The notes under the pieces: model-generated
What the model was told of the DNA's origin: nothing
Databases searched by the model: none
The model's input: the letters and a program-made list of their open reading frames with translations, nothing else
Assembly (NCBI GenBank): GCA_934561115.1
Contig: CAKTFS010000015.1
Coordinates: 1 to 50,993, forward strand
DNA from: an uncultured Faecalibacterium sp.
Lineage (GTDB): Bacteria; Bacillota; Clostridia; Oscillospirales; Ruminococcaceae
Direction: 5' to 3'
DNA length: 50,993 bases
Shown here: positions 6,764 through 14,989 of the stretch, in pieces
Layout of the letters: every line of letters starts with the position of its first letter
Numbering within the stretch: position 1 is the first letter of the stretch
Translations under genes and position numbers: made by a program

Positions 6764-9166
6764 ATGGAAAAGTTTATAAAACCACGGCTGCTCACACCAA
6801 GCGGGCAGAGCCATAAAAAATTCTGGCAGGCGGTGGGGCTGTGCGCCCTGACGGCAGCCATCTTCTTTTTACCCTTCTATATCCTTGACGGCGGCTTTTT
6901 CCACTATGCCGGCGATTTCAACAGCCAGCAGATCAGCTTTTACCGGTATATGAACGGCTTTGTCAAGGGCGCGGGCTACCCGGACAGCGCCTTTGCCGGT
7001 GCGCCGCGCAATACCTTTTCGTGGGCGACCGACCTTGGCAGCGGGGTGATGAACGCCTACTCCTTCTACCTGTACGGCTCGCCGTTCTTCTGGCTGTCGG
7101 TGCTGCTGCCGCAAAGCTGGCTGCCCTATATGATGGTGCCGCTGCTGGTGCTCAAGTTCGGCGTGGCGGGCGGCGGTGCGTACCTGTACCTGCGCCGCTA
7201 CGTCAAGAACGCGAACTACGCGGTGCTGGGCGCCTGTCTGTACGCGCTTTCCGGCTTTGCGGTGTACAACGTGTTCTTCAACCACTTTGTGGATGTGGTG
7301 GCGCTGTTTCCCTACCTGCTCTGGGCGCTGGACGAGGCCATTTATGAGGACCGTCACGGCCTGTTCGCCTTCTGGGTGGCGGTGAACCTACTCAACAACT
7401 ACTTCTTCTTTGTGGGACAGGTCATTTTCCTGTGCATCTACTTTGTGTGCAAGCTCTCGGCCCGGGACTTCCGGCTGACCGGGCGCAAGTTCGGGCATCT
7501 GTTGTGGGAAAGCGTGCTGGGCGTTGCCATGGGCTGTCTGCTGCTGTTCCCGGCGGTGCTCAGCCTGCTGCAGAACCCGCGCACCATCGACCTTTCCTCC
7601 GGCTGGGGCTTCCTGACCTACTCCAAGGTGCAGCAGTATCTGGCCATCCTGCTCAGCTGGATCTTACCGCCGGACTCCCCCTACCTCACCTCGGTCTGGT
7701 CGGAGGGCGTAATTAAGTGGACGAGCATGACCGCCTATCTGCCGCTGTGCAGTCTGGCCGGTGCCATGGCCTACTGGCGCAGCCGCAAGGCCGACAGCAA
7801 AAAGCGCATCGTGGCGGTGTGCGCCGTGTGCGCGCTGGTGCCGGTGCTGAACAGCGCCTTCTACGCCCTCAATTCCAGCTACTACGCCCGCTGGTACTAT
7901 ATGCCCACCCTCATCCTTGCCGCCATGACCGTGAACGCGCTGGAGGACCCGGATGTTGATCTGGACGCACCTGCCCGGGGCATCGGCTGGATCATGCTGG
8001 CTACGCTGGTGTTTGCGGTGGTGCCCGTGCGGGACGATACCACCGAGACATGGTCCTTCGGCGTGCTGAAGAACCCGGGACAGTTCTTTGCCGTGCTGGG
8101 CTTTGGCCTGCTGGGGCTTATGCTGTACCGCGTTCTCTGCAGCAAGTGGCGGCAGGACAGCCGTTTTGTGCAGCGCATGACGGCGGCGGTGCTGGTGTTT
8201 GCCTGCGTGTTCGCCATGGTGCATATCGGCATCGGCAAGTTTGGCCAGTGGCACACCGACAGCGACCTTGTGGAGCAGGATAATAACGCCCTGCTGCTGA
8301 AAAGCGACCTGCCGGAGGGCGACTACCGGATCGACACCTACAAGATCCACGACAACATCGGGATGTGGCTGGATAAAAGCTGCCTGCAGTACTTCGGCAG
8401 TACGGCTGCCCCCAGCATCCTCAGCTTCTACCCGGGGCTGGGGGTCAAGCGGGACGTGCGCAGCGAGCCGGAGATCACAAACTATGCCCTGCGCGGCCTG
8501 CTGAGCGTGGAGTACCTCATTACCACCCCGGAAAAGCGCGAAAGCTTTGAGGACGAAGCAGACGCAGGCTGGACCTATCTGGGCGAGACGGACGGCTACG
8601 CGCTGTACCGCAACGACAACTATGTGCCCATGGGTTTTACCTACGACTACTATGTGACCGAGGCCACCTACGAGACCTCCATCAAGACCCTGCGCTCCAA
8701 CCTGCTGATGCGGGCACTGGTGCTGGAGGACGAGGATGCAGAAAGCTACGGTCAGTACCTGACCGAGCTGCCGGACGAGATGCTGGAGGATCTGCACTAC
8801 GACAGCTACACGCAGGACTGCGCCGACCGCCGCGCCCACAGCTGCAGCGTGTTCCAGATGAACAACGCGGGCTTCCATGCCGAGATCGCGCTGGAAAAGG
8901 CAAACCTCGTCTTTTTCTCTGTCCCCTACGATGACGGCTTTACCGCCTATGTCAACGGTGAAAAGGCCGATATCCTGCGGGTGGACGAGGGACTGATGGC
9001 AGTGCTCTGCCCGGCGGGTGCAAACAGCATCGACTTTGTGTATCAGGCCGCCGGGCTTTCTGCCAGCCGGGTGGTGACCGCCGTGGCCATTCCGGTGTGG
9101 GTGGTGTACGTTGCTTACTTTGTGCGCCGCAAGCGCCGCAGCACCGGCACCCCGGCAGAAGAATGA
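6764..9166 (+). CDS. YfhO-family polytopic membrane protein
   Basis: An 800-residue integral membrane protein. After a short charged N-terminus comes a first membrane helix (about residues 27-45), then an extracytoplasmic loop GGFFHYAGDFNSQQISFYRY typical of YfhO/GT-C-like proteins with its acidic residue after the first helix. About a dozen hydrophobic helices follow up to about residue 490. A soluble, probably extracytoplasmic region (about 495-760) and a last helix near a basic tail RRKRRS complete it. B. subtilis YfhO is implicated in lipoteichoic-acid glycosylation; a glycan-transfer role here is inference. Single gene with its own extended -10 promoter. Confidence 0.8.
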   Translation: MEKFIKPRLLTPSGQSHKKFWQAVGLCALTAAIFFLPFYILDGGFFHYAGDFNSQQISFYRYMNGFVKGAGYPDSAFAGAPRNTFSWATDLGSGVMNAYSFYLYGSPFFWLSVLLPQSWLPYMMVPLLVLKFGVAGGGAYLYLRRYVKNANYAVLGACLYALSGFAVYNVFFNHFVDVVALFPYLLWALDEAIYEDRHGLFAFWVAVNLLNNYFFFVGQVIFLCIYFVCKLSARDFRLTGRKFGHLLWESVLGVAMGCLLLFPAVLSLLQNPRTIDLSSGWGFLTYSKVQQYLAILLSWILPPDSPYLTSVWSEGVIKWTSMTAYLPLCSLAGAMAYWRSRKADSKKRIVAVCAVCALVPVLNSAFYALNSSYYARWYYMPTLILAAMTVNALEDPDVDLDAPARGIGWIMLATLVFAVVPVRDDTTETWSFGVLKNPGQFFAVLGFGLLGLMLYRVLCSKWRQDSRFVQRMTAAVLVFACVFAMVHIGIGKFGQWHTDSDLVEQDNNALLLKSDLPEGDYRIDTYKIHDNIGMWLDKSCLQYFGSTAAPSILSFYPGLGVKRDVRSEPEITNYALRGLLSVEYLITTPEKRESFEDEADAGWTYLGETDGYALYRNDNYVPMGFTYDYYVTEATYETSIKTLRSNLLMRALVLEDEDAESYGQYLTELPDEMLEDLHYDSYTQDCADRRAHSCSVFQMNNAGFHAEIALEKANLVFFSVPYDDGFTAYVNGEKADILRVDEGLMAVLCPAGANSIDFVYQAAGLSASRVVTAVAIPVWVVYVAYFVRRKRRSTGTPAEE

Positions 9167-9205
9167 CTTTGACCGGGCAGAAAAATAAAAATTTTAAATT
9201 TCCTC

Positions 9206-9233
9206 TTGACTTTACGAAGATAAAGTGTATAAT
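9206..9233 (+). promoter_or_regulatory. promoter for the tryptophan T-box operon
   Basis: TTGACT (9206-9211) and TATAAT (9228-9233) with a 16-base spacer, just before the T-box leader. Confidence 0.75.
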
Positions 9234-9239
9234 GCAATC

Positions 9240-9525
9240 AAACCGATGAGGCGGAAGAGAACCTGCACAGCGCATCTGCAGTGAGCCCGGACAGTGCAAA
9301 CGGGCGAAAGCGGGGCAGAGATTCGTGGGCCGCCGAGGGCCGGGCAAACGGGCACAAGCCCCAGTAGCTTTGGACGGAAGTCTCCGTTACAGGACAGGGG
9401 AGTGTTGGCTCTCCGTGAGTGGCTCTGCTGTATTGGATGCAGGGCAAGCAAGGTGGCACCGCAGAATCGTAATTTACCGATCCTGTCCTTGTGGATAACA
9501 CACAGGGACAGGGTCGTTTTGTTTT
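9240..9525 (+). promoter_or_regulatory. T-box riboswitch, tryptophan specifier
   Basis: Leader RNA that senses uncharged tRNA. The base of stem I pairs GGCGG (about 9250-9254) with CCGCC (9330-9334). The codon next to the 3' strand, in the specifier position, is TGG (9326-9328), which pairs with the tRNA-Trp anticodon. The conserved T-box core AAGGTGGCACCGC is at 9450-9462. Its variable base is C, which pairs with discriminator G73, as tRNA-Trp has. The terminator hairpin at 9479-9511 (TCCTGTCC.. with ..GGGACAGG) ends in T-rich sequence. When uncharged tRNA-Trp binds, read-through should switch on the importer genes downstream. Confidence 0.9.
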
Positions 9526-9527
9526 AA

Positions 9528-9557
9528 GACCCGTCCCGCAAAGGGAGCGGGTCTTTT
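9528..9557 (+). terminator. second terminator-like hairpin after the T-box
   Basis: GACCCG-TCCC pairs with GGGA-GCGGGTC around a GCAAA loop and is followed by TTTT. It lies between the T-box terminator and the first gene. Confidence 0.55.
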
Positions 9558-9592
9558 GATTTGCCGCCCGCTCCGGGAAAGGAGTTACCACT

Positions 9593-10693
9593 ATGAAAAA
9601 TCTGAACATGATCTCCCGCCGCAGCTTCCTGAAGGCCGCTCTGGCCGCTTCCGCTGTTTCTGCCATGGCACTGACCGGCTGCGGCGGCGCTGCTTCCAGC
9701 ACCGCCTCCAGTGCAGCGGTCTCCTCCTCCACAGCGGCCTCCGGCAGCGCCGCTGCCACTGGCGAGACCTTCAAGGTGGGCATCGTCAACTATGTGGACC
9801 ACGCCTCCCTCAACCAGATCGTGGCCTCGGTGGAGAGCCGTCTGGACGCCATCGGCAAGGAGAAGGGCGTCACCTTTGACTACGCCGATTACTACGCCAA
9901 CGCACAGGCCGACCAGTCCAACCTGAACCAGATCGGTGCAGACCTCGTGGCTGACGGCGTGGACGTGATCGTGGCCGTGGCTACCCCCACCGCCGCTACC
10001 ATGCTGGCCGCTGTGGAGGACACCGATATCCCGGTGGTCTACTCTGCCGTGACCGACCCCGCCGCCGCAGGCTTTGACGGCGAGGAGAACATCACCGGCA
10101 CCTCCGATGCCCTGAACACCGACGCCATCATGAACCTGATCGTGGCGGCAAACCCCGGCATTGACACCATCGGTCTGCTGTATGACCTGAGCCAGGATTC
10201 CTCCACCCAGGCCATTGCGGACGCCAAGGCCTTCTGCGAGAAGAACGGCATCAAGGTGGTGGAAAAGAACGGCACCACCACCGCCGAGGTACAGATGGCT
10301 GCCGAAGCACTGGTAGCCGCCGGGGTCAAGGCCGTGTTCACCCCCACCGACAACACCATCATGACCGCCGAGCTGTCCATCTATGAGAGCTTCATCGAGG
10401 CCGGTGTGCAGCACTACACCGGTGCCGACAGCTTTGCGCTGAACGGCGCACTGGTGGGCTACGGCGTGGACTACGTCCAGCTGGGCGAGGCTACCGCCGA
10501 TATGGTCAGCCAGTTGCTGTGCGACGGCAAGACCCCCGCAGACCTGCCCTACCAGACCTTTGACAACGGCATCGTCACCATCAACACCGAGACCGCCGCG
10601 GCACTGGGGCTGGATCTGGCTGCCCTGAAGGAAGCCTTCAAGCCCTACTGCACCGAGATCACCGAGGTGACCACCGCCGAGAACTTCTCCTGA
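9593..10693 (+). CDS. trpX: tryptophan ABC importer, substrate-binding lipoprotein
   Basis: A 366-residue substrate-binding protein of the ABC_sub_bind/TrpX family. The N-terminus has SRRSFLK followed by a hydrophobic stretch and the lipobox LTGCGG, so it should be lipid-anchored outside the membrane; the Arg pair resembles a Tat signal. A low-complexity Ala/Ser linker (about 35-60) leads to the periplasmic-binding fold, starting FKVGIVNYVDHASLNQIV as in TrpX proteins. The tryptophan T-box directly upstream supports tryptophan, or a precursor, as substrate; the symbol is therefore inference. The permease gene follows after a 420-base repeat-filled gap. Confidence 0.85.
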   Translation: MKNLNMISRRSFLKAALAASAVSAMALTGCGGAASSTASSAAVSSSTAASGSAAATGETFKVGIVNYVDHASLNQIVASVESRLDAIGKEKGVTFDYADYYANAQADQSNLNQIGADLVADGVDVIVAVATPTAATMLAAVEDTDIPVVYSAVTDPAAAGFDGEENITGTSDALNTDAIMNLIVAANPGIDTIGLLYDLSQDSSTQAIADAKAFCEKNGIKVVEKNGTTTAEVQMAAEALVAAGVKAVFTPTDNTIMTAELSIYESFIEAGVQHYTGADSFALNGALVGYGVDYVQLGEATADMVSQLLCDGKTPADLPYQTFDNGIVTINTETAAALGLDLAALKEAFKPYCTEITEVTTAENFS

Positions 10694-10703
10694 ACGCCCC
10701 GCT

Positions 10704-10752
10704 CCGTCAGGACCTGACGGTTTTGCCAGCTCTCCCGCAAGGGAGAGCTTTT
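10704..10752 (+). terminator. two successive hairpins with T runs inside the importer operon
   Basis: CCGTCAG-GAC-CTGACGG followed by TTTT (10704-10724), then AGCTCTCCC-GCAA-GGGAGAGCT followed by TT (10729-10752). They stand right after the substrate-binding gene and may act as a leaky stop or as 3'-end protection, giving more binding protein than permease. Confidence 0.6.
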
Positions 10753-10795
10753 GGCGGTTTTAAGGAGGGTGCTCTGCTGCGCAAGGGTAGCGTCC

Positions 10796-11085
10796 TCGCC
10801 CTCTCAGGCGCTAACTCCCCCAGTCATCGCTGCGCGATGCCAGCCCCCTCTGGGATGGGGCCCTTGGCATGGCGGGAAAGTTTCCGGCTAAAATGCAAAG
10901 TGACCGGTTTCGCCAGAGGCTCCCTCCCCGAGGGAGCTGTCAAAGCCGTCAGGCTTTGACTGAGGGAGTTCCCTCCCCGTGAAAAGGGGATTCAGAAAAG
11001 CCCGCAGGCTTTTCTGAATCCCGAATAAAAATCCAATTCCGCTGAACATGGCCAGAGCACATGCGGCGGCCCTTCAAAATCGTCC
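10796..11085 (-). repeat. composite intergenic repeat C-A inside an operon
   Basis: Module C (10796-10975) then reversed module A (10978-11085) lie between the binding protein and the permease. The second hairpin of A is GATTCAGAAAAGCC/GGCTTTTCTGAATC, the same arm sequence as in copies at 28928, 30464 and 34072. The first hairpin is damaged on one arm (ATGGCC against GGCCCT). No separate promoter was recognised for the permease. Confidence 0.85.
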
Positions 11086-11114
11086 ACTCAAAAAACATAA
11101 AAGGAGCATACACC

Positions 11115-12059
11115 ATGCTGGCGAGTATCTTTTCCCTCAACGTTTTGCAGACAGCGCTGGAGCTGGGCTGCATCTACGGACTGGTGGCGTTGGCACTGTT
11201 TCTGAGCTACTCCATCCTGAATATTGCCGACCTTTCCACCGACGGCTGCTTTACGCTGGGCTGCGCCGTGGCCTGTCAGGTTGCGCTGACCGGCCACCCC
11301 ATCCTTGCGCTGGCGGCAGCCATGGCTGCGGGGGTGTGCTCCGGCTTTGTCACCGCCTTTTTGCAGACAAGGCTCGGGGTGGAAAGCATCATGGCCGGTA
11401 TCATCGTCAACACCGGCCTGTACACCATCAATCTGGCGGTGATGGGCTTTTCCTCCACCATGTCGCTGGTCAAGACCCCTACCATCTTCTCCATGGCAAA
11501 AACTTCGCTGGGCTTTCTGGGCAGCTGGTACAAGCTGGCGCTGGCGGCGGTCATTATCGCCATCGCCTGCGCGGCGATGCTGGGCTTTCTGGGCACGCGG
11601 CTGGGGCTTTCCATCCGCGCTACCGGCGATAACGCCGCCATGGTGCGGGCTTCCAGCATCAACCCCGCCTTTACCATCACGGTGGGTCTGTGCGTGTCCG
11701 GTGCGCTGTGTGCGCTGTCCGGCGGGCTGCTGGCGCAGTACCAGAAAAGCTGCGATATCAACGTGGGCACCGGCATGGTGACCATTGCACTGGCTTCCCT
11801 GATCATCGGCGAGACGCTGGTGGGCAAGCGCACCATGCTGCGCCGCATCCTTGGCGTGGTGTTCGGCAGCTGCCTGTACCGCTTTATCGTGGCGGTGGCG
11901 CTGCGGTTCAACGTGCCCGCCGCCGCCATGAAGCTGGTTTCCGCCATCATTGTGGCAGTGGCCATCTCCATGCCCGCCATCCGGGAGCACTTCGCCTTTG
12001 AAAAGCGCCGGCACGCCGCCCGTGCCCGCCGCACCGTGACCAACAGGGAGGGACAGTAA
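11115..12059 (+). CDS. trpY: tryptophan ABC importer, permease
   Basis: A 314-residue inner-membrane permease of the BPD_transp_2 class used by TrpX-type and branched-chain importers. Eight or nine hydrophobic helices are visible, beginning LQTALELGCIYGLVALALFLSY. The start at 11115 follows AAGGAG (11101-11106); the frame is open for 18 codons further upstream but that is inside repeat module A. The ATPase gene starts one base after its stop. Its substrate is inferred from the operon's T-box. A basic C-terminal tail (KRRHAARARR) is cytoplasmic. Confidence 0.88.
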   Translation: MLASIFSLNVLQTALELGCIYGLVALALFLSYSILNIADLSTDGCFTLGCAVACQVALTGHPILALAAAMAAGVCSGFVTAFLQTRLGVESIMAGIIVNTGLYTINLAVMGFSSTMSLVKTPTIFSMAKTSLGFLGSWYKLALAAVIIAIACAAMLGFLGTRLGLSIRATGDNAAMVRASSINPAFTITVGLCVSGALCALSGGLLAQYQKSCDINVGTGMVTIALASLIIGETLVGKRTMLRRILGVVFGSCLYRFIVAVALRFNVPAAAMKLVSAIIVAVAISMPAIREHFAFEKRRHAARARRTVTNREGQ

Positions 12060-12060
12060 C

Positions 12061-12879
12061 ATGGAAATGCTGCAGCTGAACGACCTGCACAAGACCTTTA
12101 ACCCCGGCACCGTCAACGAAAAGGTGGCGCTTGCCGGCGTGAGCCTGCAGATGGAAGCCGGAGATTTTGCCACCATCGTGGGCTCCAACGGCGCGGGCAA
12201 ATCCACCCTGTTCAACGCCATTACCGGCGGCTTTATCGCCGACGAGGGCAGCATTCTGCTGGGTGGGCAGGACATCACCTTTGCGCCGGAGCACCAGCGC
12301 AGCAAGGTGATCGGGCATCTGTTCCAGGACCCGCTCAAGGGCACCGCGCCCAACATGACCATTGAGGAAAATCTGGCGCTGGCTTACCTGCGGGCAGGCA
12401 CCGCGCCCAATGCCATCTTCTCCCGCATTTCCCGCAAGGATAAGGCACTTTTCCGCGAAAAGCTTGCCCTGCTGGACATGGGGCTGGAGGACCGCATGAA
12501 GCAGCCGGTGGGGCTGCTCTCCGGCGGACAGCGGCAGGCGCTTACCCTGCTCATGGCCACCCTTGTCACCCCCAAGCTCCTGCTGCTGGACGAGCACACC
12601 GCCGCGCTGGACCCCGCCACCGCCGAAAAGGTACTGGCGCTGACCAAGAGCATCGTGGCCGAGAAAAAGATCACCTGCCTGATGGTGACCCACAATATGC
12701 ATCAGGCGCTGGAGCTGGGCAACCGCACCCTGATGATGGACGCCGGACGCATCGTGTTTGACGTAAAGGGCGCCGCGCGCAGCAAGATGACCGTGGACGA
12801 CCTGCTGGAAAAGTTCCGCGAGAACGCGGGCAAAAATCTGGATAACGACCGCATCCTGCTGAGCAAGGTGGAGAAATAA
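12061..12879 (+). CDS. trpZ: tryptophan ABC importer, ATP-binding protein
   Basis: A 272-residue ABC ATPase. Walker A is GSNGAGKST (about 40-48), the signature is LLSGGQRQALT, Walker B is LLLLDEHTAALD and the switch His is in MVTHNMHQ. It energises uptake together with the permease, from which it is separated by one base. The C-terminal segment after the nucleotide-binding domain is short. The operon ends at the hairpin 12896-12968. Assignment to tryptophan again depends on the leader RNA. Confidence 0.9.
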   Translation: MEMLQLNDLHKTFNPGTVNEKVALAGVSLQMEAGDFATIVGSNGAGKSTLFNAITGGFIADEGSILLGGQDITFAPEHQRSKVIGHLFQDPLKGTAPNMTIEENLALAYLRAGTAPNAIFSRISRKDKALFREKLALLDMGLEDRMKQPVGLLSGGQRQALTLLMATLVTPKLLLLDEHTAALDPATAEKVLALTKSIVAEKKITCLMVTHNMHQALELGNRTLMMDAGRIVFDVKGAARSKMTVDDLLEKFRENAGKNLDNDRILLSKVEK

Positions 12880-12895
12880 AAATATCAAGCAAAAC

Positions 12896-12968
12896 AAAAA
12901 GCATCCGCAGCACTCGCTTCTGATAAATTTCAGAAATCAGCGAATTTTGTTGCAGATGCTTTTTCTTT
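12896..12968 (+). terminator. terminator of the importer operon
   Basis: AAAAAGCATC (12896-12905) pairs with GATGCTTTTT (12955-12964) around a longer imperfect stem, followed by CTTT. Confidence 0.7.
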
Positions 12969-12977
12969 AGTACTCCG

Positions 12978-13110
12978 AACCCTCTCAGTCATCGCTGCGC
13001 GATGCCAGCTCCCCCGAGGGGGGAGCTTTATTGCTGCTGACCGGTAGATGCTAAAAAGCTCCCCCTTCGGGGGAGCTGGCAAAGCCGACAGGCTTTGACT
13101 GAGAGGGTTT
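12978..13110. repeat. module C palindromic repeat
   Basis: Ends ACCCTCTCAGTC and GACTGAGAGGGTT are inverted. Inside are two copies of a hairpin of the type AGCTCCCCC..GGGGGAGCT separated by a short AT-rich spacer, and a CATCGCTGCGCGATG hairpin. Near-identical copies lie at 16808-16938, 26624-26757, 34430-34550 and 41185-41320. Confidence 0.85.
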
Positions 13111-13139
13111 ATGCAGCAGACCTTTTTACTTTTATTCTT

Positions 13140-13805
13140 TTACCACAGGCGGATGACCTTGATGACGCCCTCGGCTTTATCGCGGGCCAGCTCCAGATGG
13201 TGCTGCAGCGCCATGGCTGCACCGTCCCAATTGTCAGACAGGGCGGCGTCCAAAATCTGCAGATGCTCCTCACAGGTCTGCTCCTGATTGATCATGCTCA
13301 CCTTGCCGGTCATGATGCGGAAGCGGGTGTTCAGGCCGGTGATGCGGTCGTAGGCAGAGCGCAGATACTTGTTGGGCAGGGTGCTCATCAGCAGCTCGTG
13401 GAAGTCGTCGTCCGACTCGCAGAAGTCCTCGATGCGCTCGCTGTGGTGCATCAGCTCGGCGTAGGCCTCCAGCTGCTCGCGGGGGATGGCACTGCCGTAA
13501 GTACGCAGGGCGTAGGGCTCCACCAACAGACGCATCTCAAACATGCTGTGCACGTCCTCTTCAGTGATGCCGGAGACCATCAGGCCCTTTTTGGGCAGGA
13601 TGGTGATCAGCCCCTCCTGCTCCAGACGCCCCAGCGCATCCCGCATGGGGGTGCGGCTGATGTTGCCCATCTCGGCGCAGAGCTTCTGCTCGTTCAGAAA
13701 CTCGTTGGGGCGGTACTCGCAGTTCAGGATCTTGGTCTTGAGGTACTGGTACGCCTGCAGTTTCAGGCTGAGCTTTGCCTGTGCTTCCTGCTCTTTCATA
13801 AGCAC
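13140..13805 (-). CDS. GntR-family transcriptional regulator with FCD domain
   Basis: A 221-residue DNA-binding regulator. The N-terminal winged helix (about 15-80) includes CEYRPNEFLNEQKLCAEMG and SRTPMRDALGRLEQEGLI, the GntR recognition region. The C-terminal all-helical FCD domain (about 95-210) has spaced His residues (LMHHSERIEDF, CEEHLQIL, LQHHLELA) that often bind a metal and a small organic acid. It stands alone between repeats and the Fur-family gene, so I cannot name its target. The upstream gap (13806-14091) is AT-rich near 13936-13975 and probably holds its promoter. Confidence 0.87.
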   Translation of the reverse strand: MLMKEQEAQAKLSLKLQAYQYLKTKILNCEYRPNEFLNEQKLCAEMGNISRTPMRDALGRLEQEGLITILPKKGLMVSGITEEDVHSMFEMRLLVEPYALRTYGSAIPREQLEAYAELMHHSERIEDFCESDDDFHELLMSTLPNKYLRSAYDRITGLNTRFRIMTGKVSMINQEQTCEEHLQILDAALSDNWDGAAMALQHHLELARDKAEGVIKVIRLW

Positions 13806-14091
13806 ACTCTCCTATTCTTCTTCTCCAAAAACGTTCCAAAACGTCCGGACCGGCTGCGCAAACCCACCGCTGCCGGCCTTCTTCTTCTCCATGTTCAGCC
13901 AGCTTGTATCCCGGCTGCAATCCAACCACTTTATCTAATATATTATTTCACATTAGGGCATTTTTTACAAGACTTTTTGCTTAACTTTGGCGGGTTTTCC
14001 GTTTTACACAAAGATTACGCCCCGATTTTGCTACTTTTTACAATGGTTTTTGTGCTTGTCGCCAAACAGACCTACTTTTTGCCCGCTTCTT

Positions 14092-14120
14092 TTGCATCCA
14101 AGAGCAAACTGTGCTACAAT
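14092..14120 (+). promoter_or_regulatory. promoter for the Fur-family gene
   Basis: TTGCAT (14092-14097) and TACAAT (14115-14120) with 17-base spacing; the -10 is extended by TG at 14112-14113. It lies 47 bases before the ATG at 14167. Confidence 0.65.
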
Positions 14121-14166
14121 AGGGCTGAAAAACAACACATCTACACCGGAAAGGACCGAATCTCTC

Positions 14167-14652
14167 ATGGCACGAAGCGATGGCTACAACACCCGCACCC
14201 GGCAGCTGATCTTAGACTACCTCATCAACAACCGCCAGCACGCAGTAAGCGCCTCCAACATTCTGGAGCATCTGGAAGCGCAGGGCGCAAGCCCCAACCC
14301 CACCACCGTGTACCGCTATCTGGACAAGCTTGCCGGCGAGCAGCGCATTATGAAATATGTGGCCGACAAGGGCGAGCGGGCGGTGTTCCAGTATGTGGAC
14401 GAGGGACGCCACTGCCGGGAGCATTTGCACCTCAAGTGCGTGCAGTGCGGACGCATCTATCATCTGGACTGCCATTTCATGGATGAGGTGCGCGCCCACC
14501 TGATGGCAGAGCACGGCTTTACCCTACAGTGCGAGGGCAGCGTGCTGTACGGGCTGTGCCGTCATTGTGCGCAGAACGCGGCACCGTCCGCAGCAGAAGA
14601 ACAGCCTGCAAAAAAATGCGCCTGCTGTGTTGACACGGACAAAAACCCGTGA
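14167..14652 (+). CDS. Fur-family metal-responsive regulator
   Basis: A 161-residue Fur/Zur/PerR-type repressor. The winged helix is at about 10-85 (SASNILEHLEAQG, TTVYRYLDKLAGEQ). The dimerisation domain carries the family His-rich strand HCREHLHLKCVQCGRIYHLDC. The two structural zinc pairs are CVQC and CRHC. Beyond the usual end there is a tail with a further CACC cluster (about 151-154), which is unusual. The start at 14167 is taken from GAAAGGA upstream and from family alignment; the frame is open further upstream without similarity. Fur, Zur or PerR type cannot be decided from sequence alone. The asparagine T-box promoter overlaps its last codons. Confidence 0.85.
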   Translation: MARSDGYNTRTRQLILDYLINNRQHAVSASNILEHLEAQGASPNPTTVYRYLDKLAGEQRIMKYVADKGERAVFQYVDEGRHCREHLHLKCVQCGRIYHLDCHFMDEVRAHLMAEHGFTLQCEGSVLYGLCRHCAQNAAPSAAEEQPAKKCACCVDTDKNP

Positions 14653-14658
14653 TACAAT
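14630..14658 (+). promoter_or_regulatory. promoter for the asparagine T-box gene
   Basis: TTGACA (14630-14635) and TACAAT (14653-14658), spacing 17. The -35 lies inside the last codons of the Fur-family gene. Confidence 0.8.
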
Positions 14659-14664
14659 GCAGAC

Positions 14665-14957
14665 AACAAAAGCGTTGACCGGGAAAAGTAAGGCCTCAGC
14701 CTTTTCTTGCAGAGAGCGCGGGACGGTGGAAGCCGCGCAGAAAACGAAGCCCGAAGAACACCCGTGAGCCGCTCCCTGAACCTGCATGTGCAGCAGTAGG
14801 GGCAGACGTGCGCCGCTCGTTATCGCGGCAGTGCTTTCAACGGGGAGAGCGCACAAAAGTGACCGGCGTATTGCGTATGCCGGTAATTTAGGTGGCACCA
14901 CGGATACGGCAGCATATTCGTCCTAGGACTATGGGATGAATGGCTGCCGTATTTTTT
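14665..14957 (+). promoter_or_regulatory. T-box riboswitch, asparagine specifier
   Basis: Stem I base pairs CGGG (about 14680) with CCCG (14761-14764). The 5' side carries the AGTA loop motif and the 3' side reads GAAG-AAC-A, so the specifier is AAC (14757-14759), an asparagine codon. The T-box core TTAGGTGGCACCAC is at 14888-14901; its variable base C fits discriminator G73 of tRNA-Asn. The terminator pairs ATACGGCAGC (14904-14913) with GCTGCCGTAT (14943-14952), followed by five Ts. Control of the asparagine synthetase downstream by uncharged tRNA-Asn follows directly. Confidence 0.92.
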
Positions 14958-14989
14958 ATTTTATCGTTTTTACAAGAGGGGTAAGAAGT

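Noticed and set aside
14936..14989. An upstream ATG for the asparagine synthetase.
   Set aside because: It lies inside the T-box terminator, and class II amidotransferases need Cys directly after the initiator Met, as at 14990.
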